Shown piece after piece: positions 5,904-8,736 of a DNA stretch of 8,736 nt; the first letter of the stretch is position 1; each line of letters begins with the position of its first letter. This DNA is from an uncultured Bacteroidota bacterium (GTDB taxonomy: Bacteria > Bacteroidota > Bacteroidia > Chitinophagales > Saprospiraceae). The notes under the pieces are model-generated. The model was not told the DNA's origin and made no database searches. It saw only the letters and a program-made list of their open reading frames with translations. The DNA is taken from assembly GCA_937926185.1 (NCBI GenBank), contig CALEYM010000347.1, forward strand, positions 1 to 8,736, read 5' to 3'. The translations under genes were made by a program, and so were the position numbers.

Positions 5904-8736
5904 TCAAACCTGCACCAGCACTCGCGTCCCCTCCCCCACCCTGCTTTCCAACCCGAACCTTCCTCCCATCCGCTCCGCCCGCCGCTGCATATTCCACAAC
6001 CCGTTGCCCCGTTTCACCTGCGCCACGTCGAAGCCGCGGCCGTTGTCGCGTACTTCCAGGGTGAGGCCGCCGTTTTCGGTCCGCACCCTCACCCACACGC
6101 CGGAGGCGCCGCTGTACTTGGCCGCGTTGTTCACCGCTTCCTTGAACAGCAGGTAAAAATCCTTGCGCTGCTCCATGGGCAGGTTCAGGGTGGCGACGGC
6201 CTCATCCGCTTCAAAGTGCAGGGCAATGCCTTGTGGTTCGAGGATTTCCACGGCGAATTGTTTCATGCGTTGCAGTACGTTGGCCATGTTGTCGTTGCGC
6301 GGGTTGACCGACCACACGATGTCGCTCATGGCTTCCATCACCTGCCGGGCGCGCTCGCCGATGGCGCCGAAGCGGGCCCGGTCGATGTCTTGTTGCAGAT
6401 TGCGTAGCGCCGCCTCGCTCAGGATGCTGATGCTGCTGAGGGTGCTGCCCATTTCGTCGTGCAGGTCGCGCGCGATGCGCAGGCGGAGTTTTTCCTGCTG
6501 GAGGCGGCGGATTTCGCGGTAGCGGAAGATGGCGTAGACGAGGGCGATGAAGGCCGCCACGGTCAACAGGTAGAACCACCAGGTTTGCCAGAAGGGCGGA
6601 CGTATTTTTATCGGGAAAGAAGTCGTTTCGGTCGGCGTGCCGTTTGCCAACTGTGCCCGAACTTCGAATATATAGTCTTCGGGCGGCACATTGGTGAAGC
6701 GGGCGGAGGACAATGGAGAAGGTTGGCTCCATTCGTCCTTCAGCCCTTTTAACCTGTATGAATAATAGACCGACAAATCGGGCAGGGCAAAACTGCTGAA
6801 ATGCAGCGTAAAGTAGTTCTCATCGTACCGAAGGCGGATGGGCTTTTCGATATTCCGGCCCAGGACGGACGAGTCGCCGTCCACCGTAAAAAGCGTTACC
6901 CTAGGCTTGGCAGCGGGCGCTTCGTTTTCCAGGGCTGCGATGTCGAGCACCAAAAAGCGGTCGTTGGCGCCAAATGCAAGGCGCCCGCCGGGGAGCGGGT
7001 TGGGGAAGAAGCGGGTTTGAAAAGGAAACCCCACCAATTCGGAGAGGGGAATGATAGTCAGTTCCCGCCTGGAGGGATGAAAACGAACCATGCCGCCGCC
7101 CATGTACCCATAATAAATATAGCCCTTGGCGTCCATAACCATGTCGCTGAGAGATCGCGGCACGCTCCTGGCGCCCTTAAACCGGATGAGCCGGGTCTGT
7201 TCCGTTTTCAGATTGAACTCGAAAATGCCGGCAATGCAGCCGCCCACCAGGGTAGAGTCGTTGATTTTCACCAAGCCAATCACATATTCGCGCAACTGGT
7301 CAAACGAATCGGTAGCGGGTGGCAGGAAGTTGCCCAAACATTTTCCGGTTGTATGGTCAAACTTGACGATGCCTTTGTTGGTGGACAACCAAAACAGGCC
7401 GGAATTTCCTTCGATAATGTCATACACCATTCCATAATCGGCAGGTGTCAGCGGATAATTGGTAAACTTGCGCGTAAGGCAGTCCCATTTGACGATACCC
7501 TTGTCCCGCCAAAGCCCCCACCACAGGTTGCCTTTGGTATCTTTTATGGCCCGGTATGCCGAAGTACCCTTGAACTCAGGGCAGTAAAATGTTCGGTGCT
7601 GCCGGTTTTTGATGTTGTAAATCTGGAACCAGCCGTTTTGCCGGGCCATCCAGACATCGCCCTCGTTGTCTTCGACGCTGTTCCAAAAAGCATGACGGTG
7701 CTCGCCTTCCGGTTTATTCCAGAACCATTTTTCCTGCACTTGGAAATTGGAATCCAATACAACGACACCTCCTTCCTGCATCCAGTAACAAACGTAATAC
7801 CGTTTGTCGGAGGCGAAAAAAATGTCTGAAACTTCGCCAGGCGGCAACGATCGGGCGCCCTGTTTCAAATCTTCTTTGAAAATCCGGAAGGGCGGTTTTT
7901 TTACAGGATTGAATATATTGATGTTTTCTGCGTCAAGCACCCACAGATTGCCTCTGACGTCTAAATGAAGCCAAGCTACCCATTGGCCGATGTGCAGGCC
8001 GTGGGGGTCGTCTCTGTTGGAGGCATATTGCCAAAAGCGGTCGGTAGCGGGGTCATAACAGGTTAAATTCTTTCTGTAGTAACGCCCGAACCACACCCGC
8101 CCGAGGCTGTCTTCTACGAATCCCGATGCCGTGTTGAGCTCCGGTATTTTCACGTATTGATGGGTTTTCATGTCGTACTTGTAACCATTCTGTTCAAACT
8201 CGGCCAGCCACATCGTTTGGCGGGAATCAATAAAGAAAACAGAAGAGAAGAGGTCAAAAATGGGCCAGCCGTGGGGGTTGTTTTTTTGATACCAGACCTC
8301 GCCCGTTTCCGGGTTGTACCGCACCGGTTTCAGGTTGTGGGCAAACCAGAACCACCCCTCGGCATCCTCGTAAATTTTGGCAGTATGGCCCGGTGGATCC
8401 AGTTTGAGCGACATGCGGGCAGGTACGAAGCAGCCATTTTTTGAATCAAAAAGTACCAGTCCGTGAGAATCCGTGTTGGCCCAGATGCGTCCTTTCCGGT
8501 CTTCGTGCATCCCGCCTATGTAAAACAAGGGCTTGAACGTAATGCTGGAATCCCGCCTTTCGCTCCGCGCGTAAAAAGCCTCAACATGGCCGGTGACATG
8601 GGAAAGCCTTTTGAGGCAACGGCGTTCATCGTAAAACCAAACACTGCCGCGGGAATCAACCAGAAAAAGCCTTATGGCAAGATAGGAGTCGGTGGACAGG
8701 CGGCCCTTGTCCTGGTGTGGGTAAACCTTTACAAAC
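5904..8736 (-). CDS. Propeller/Y_Y_Y sensor histidine kinase, N-terminus beyond window
   Basis: The frame is open from the stop at 5904-5906 to the window edge, giving 943 visible codons; the true start and any signal peptide are missing. A TTG at 8526-8528 is not a likely start, because the sequence before it still encodes a propeller repeat (DSRGSVWF). About ten Reg_prop-type repeats follow, e.g. DRKGRIW, DSLGRVWFG, DVRGNLWV, DNEGDVWM, DTKGNLWW. Next come a Y_Y_Y domain (YYSYRLKGLKDEW, about 6729-6767), a membrane helix (WWFYLLTVAAFIALVYAIF, about 6525-6581) and a HisKA_3 DHp domain with RIARDLHDEMGST (phospho-acceptor His codon 6459-6461). The HATPase domain has EAVNNAAKYS, DNGRGFD and GNGLWNM. 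It lacks the receiver and AraC domains of Bacteroides hybrid two-component sensors. It should sense a periplasmic ligand and signal to a separate regulator. Its kinase core duplicates that of the TPR kinase. Confidence 0.93.
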   Translation of the reverse strand, partial: FVKVYPHQDKGRLSTDSYLAIRLFLVDSRGSVWFYDERRCLKRLSHVTGHVEAFYARSERRDSSITFKPLFYIGGMHEDRKGRIWANTDSHGLVLFDSKNGCFVPARMSLKLDPPGHTAKIYEDAEGWFWFAHNLKPVRYNPETGEVWYQKNNPHGWPIFDLFSSVFFIDSRQTMWLAEFEQNGYKYDMKTHQYVKIPELNTASGFVEDSLGRVWFGRYYRKNLTCYDPATDRFWQYASNRDDPHGLHIGQWVAWLHLDVRGNLWVLDAENINIFNPVKKPPFRIFKEDLKQGARSLPPGEVSDIFFASDKRYYVCYWMQEGGVVVLDSNFQVQEKWFWNKPEGEHRHAFWNSVEDNEGDVWMARQNGWFQIYNIKNRQHRTFYCPEFKGTSAYRAIKDTKGNLWWGLWRDKGIVKWDCLTRKFTNYPLTPADYGMVYDIIEGNSGLFWLSTNKGIVKFDHTTGKCLGNFLPPATDSFDQLREYVIGLVKINDSTLVGGCIAGIFEFNLKTEQTRLIRFKGARSVPRSLSDMVMDAKGYIYYGYMGGGMVRFHPSRRELTIIPLSELVGFPFQTRFFPNPLPGGRLAFGANDRFLVLDIAALENEAPAAKPRVTLFTVDGDSSVLGRNIEKPIRLRYDENYFTLHFSSFALPDLSVYYSYRLKGLKDEWSQPSPLSSARFTNVPPEDYIFEVRAQLANGTPTETTSFPIKIRPPFWQTWWFYLLTVAAFIALVYAIFRYREIRRLQQEKLRLRIARDLHDEMGSTLSSISILSEAALRNLQQDIDRARFGAIGERARQVMEAMSDIVWSVNPRNDNMANVLQRMKQFAVEILEPQGIALHFEADEAVATLNLPMEQRKDFYLLFKEAVNNAAKYSGASGVWVRVRTENGGLTLEVRDNGRGFDVAQVKRGNGLWNMQRRAERMGGRFGLESRVGEGTRVLVQV
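5925..6479 (-). repeat. Duplicated kinase-core module, copy B
   Basis: These 555 bases encode the DHp and ATPase domains of the propeller kinase and align to 3221-3742. The offset is 2704 bases before the DHp indel and 2737 after it. Similarity stops at the RIARDLH motif on one side and after GEGT at the C-terminus on the other. The sensor, membrane and linker parts are unrelated. Both copies are in the same orientation, so recombination between them could delete the intervening TPR sensor region or make a chimeric kinase. Confidence 0.9.

Noticed and set aside
5802..6407. 201-codon plus-strand frame starting inside the palindrome
   Set aside because: Most of it is antisense to the kinase core, and the matching antisense region in the twin kinase explains its persistence; the start lies in repeat DNA.
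6801..7829. 342-codon open frame on the plus strand
   Set aside because: It is antisense to the propeller sensor, which has clear repeats in the other strand; its own translation shows no domain.
8526..8528. TTG as start codon of the propeller kinase
   Set aside because: The frame stays open to the window edge, and the codons before it encode another propeller-type repeat (DSRGSVWF), so the true start lies outside.

Overview
The window looks like a chromosomal segment from a moderately GC-rich member of the Bacteroidota, probably near Saprospiraceae/Lewinella. This is an inference from three things: the gene families, a Bacteroidota-type promoter (TAnnTTTG), and the absence of Shine-Dalgarno sites at the two starts examined closely (1459 and 1639). 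No RNA genes, CRISPR arrays, transposases or phage genes were seen.

Layout. (1) 23-1459, minus: a Tat-exported DUF1501 protein. (2) 1460-1638: a short intergenic stretch with one arm of a 38-bp direct repeat and a promoter almost touching the next start codon. (3) 1639-3189, plus: an AAA-type ATPase with a C-terminal PD-(D/E)XK nuclease-like domain. (4) 3200-5551, minus: a TPR sensor histidine kinase, convergent with the ATPase across only 10 bases. (5) 5552-5903: an intergenic region dominated by a 131-bp imperfect palindrome. (6) 5904 to the window edge, minus: a second sensor histidine kinase, with a beta-propeller/Y_Y_Y sensor. Its reading frame is open to base 8736, so its N-terminus lies outside the window.

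How the genes may work together. The two kinases have unrelated sensor halves (periplasmic TPR solenoid versus periplasmic propeller) but almost the same kinase core: about 127 of 152 residues are identical across the second DHp helix and catalytic domain, with a 44-base exact DNA match. This indicates a recent duplication or gene conversion of the output module. The two sensors may feed the same response regulator, which is not in the window. The ATPase-nuclease and the DUF1501 protein have no evident functional link to the kinases.

The most notable non-coding signals are the long palindrome between the kinase genes, the imperfect direct repeat on either side of the ATPase gene, and the likely leaderless start of the ATPase mRNA. 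I do not see a clear new multi-gene system. The strongest candidates for further attention are the shared-core kinase pair and the ATPase-nuclease flanked by repeats.
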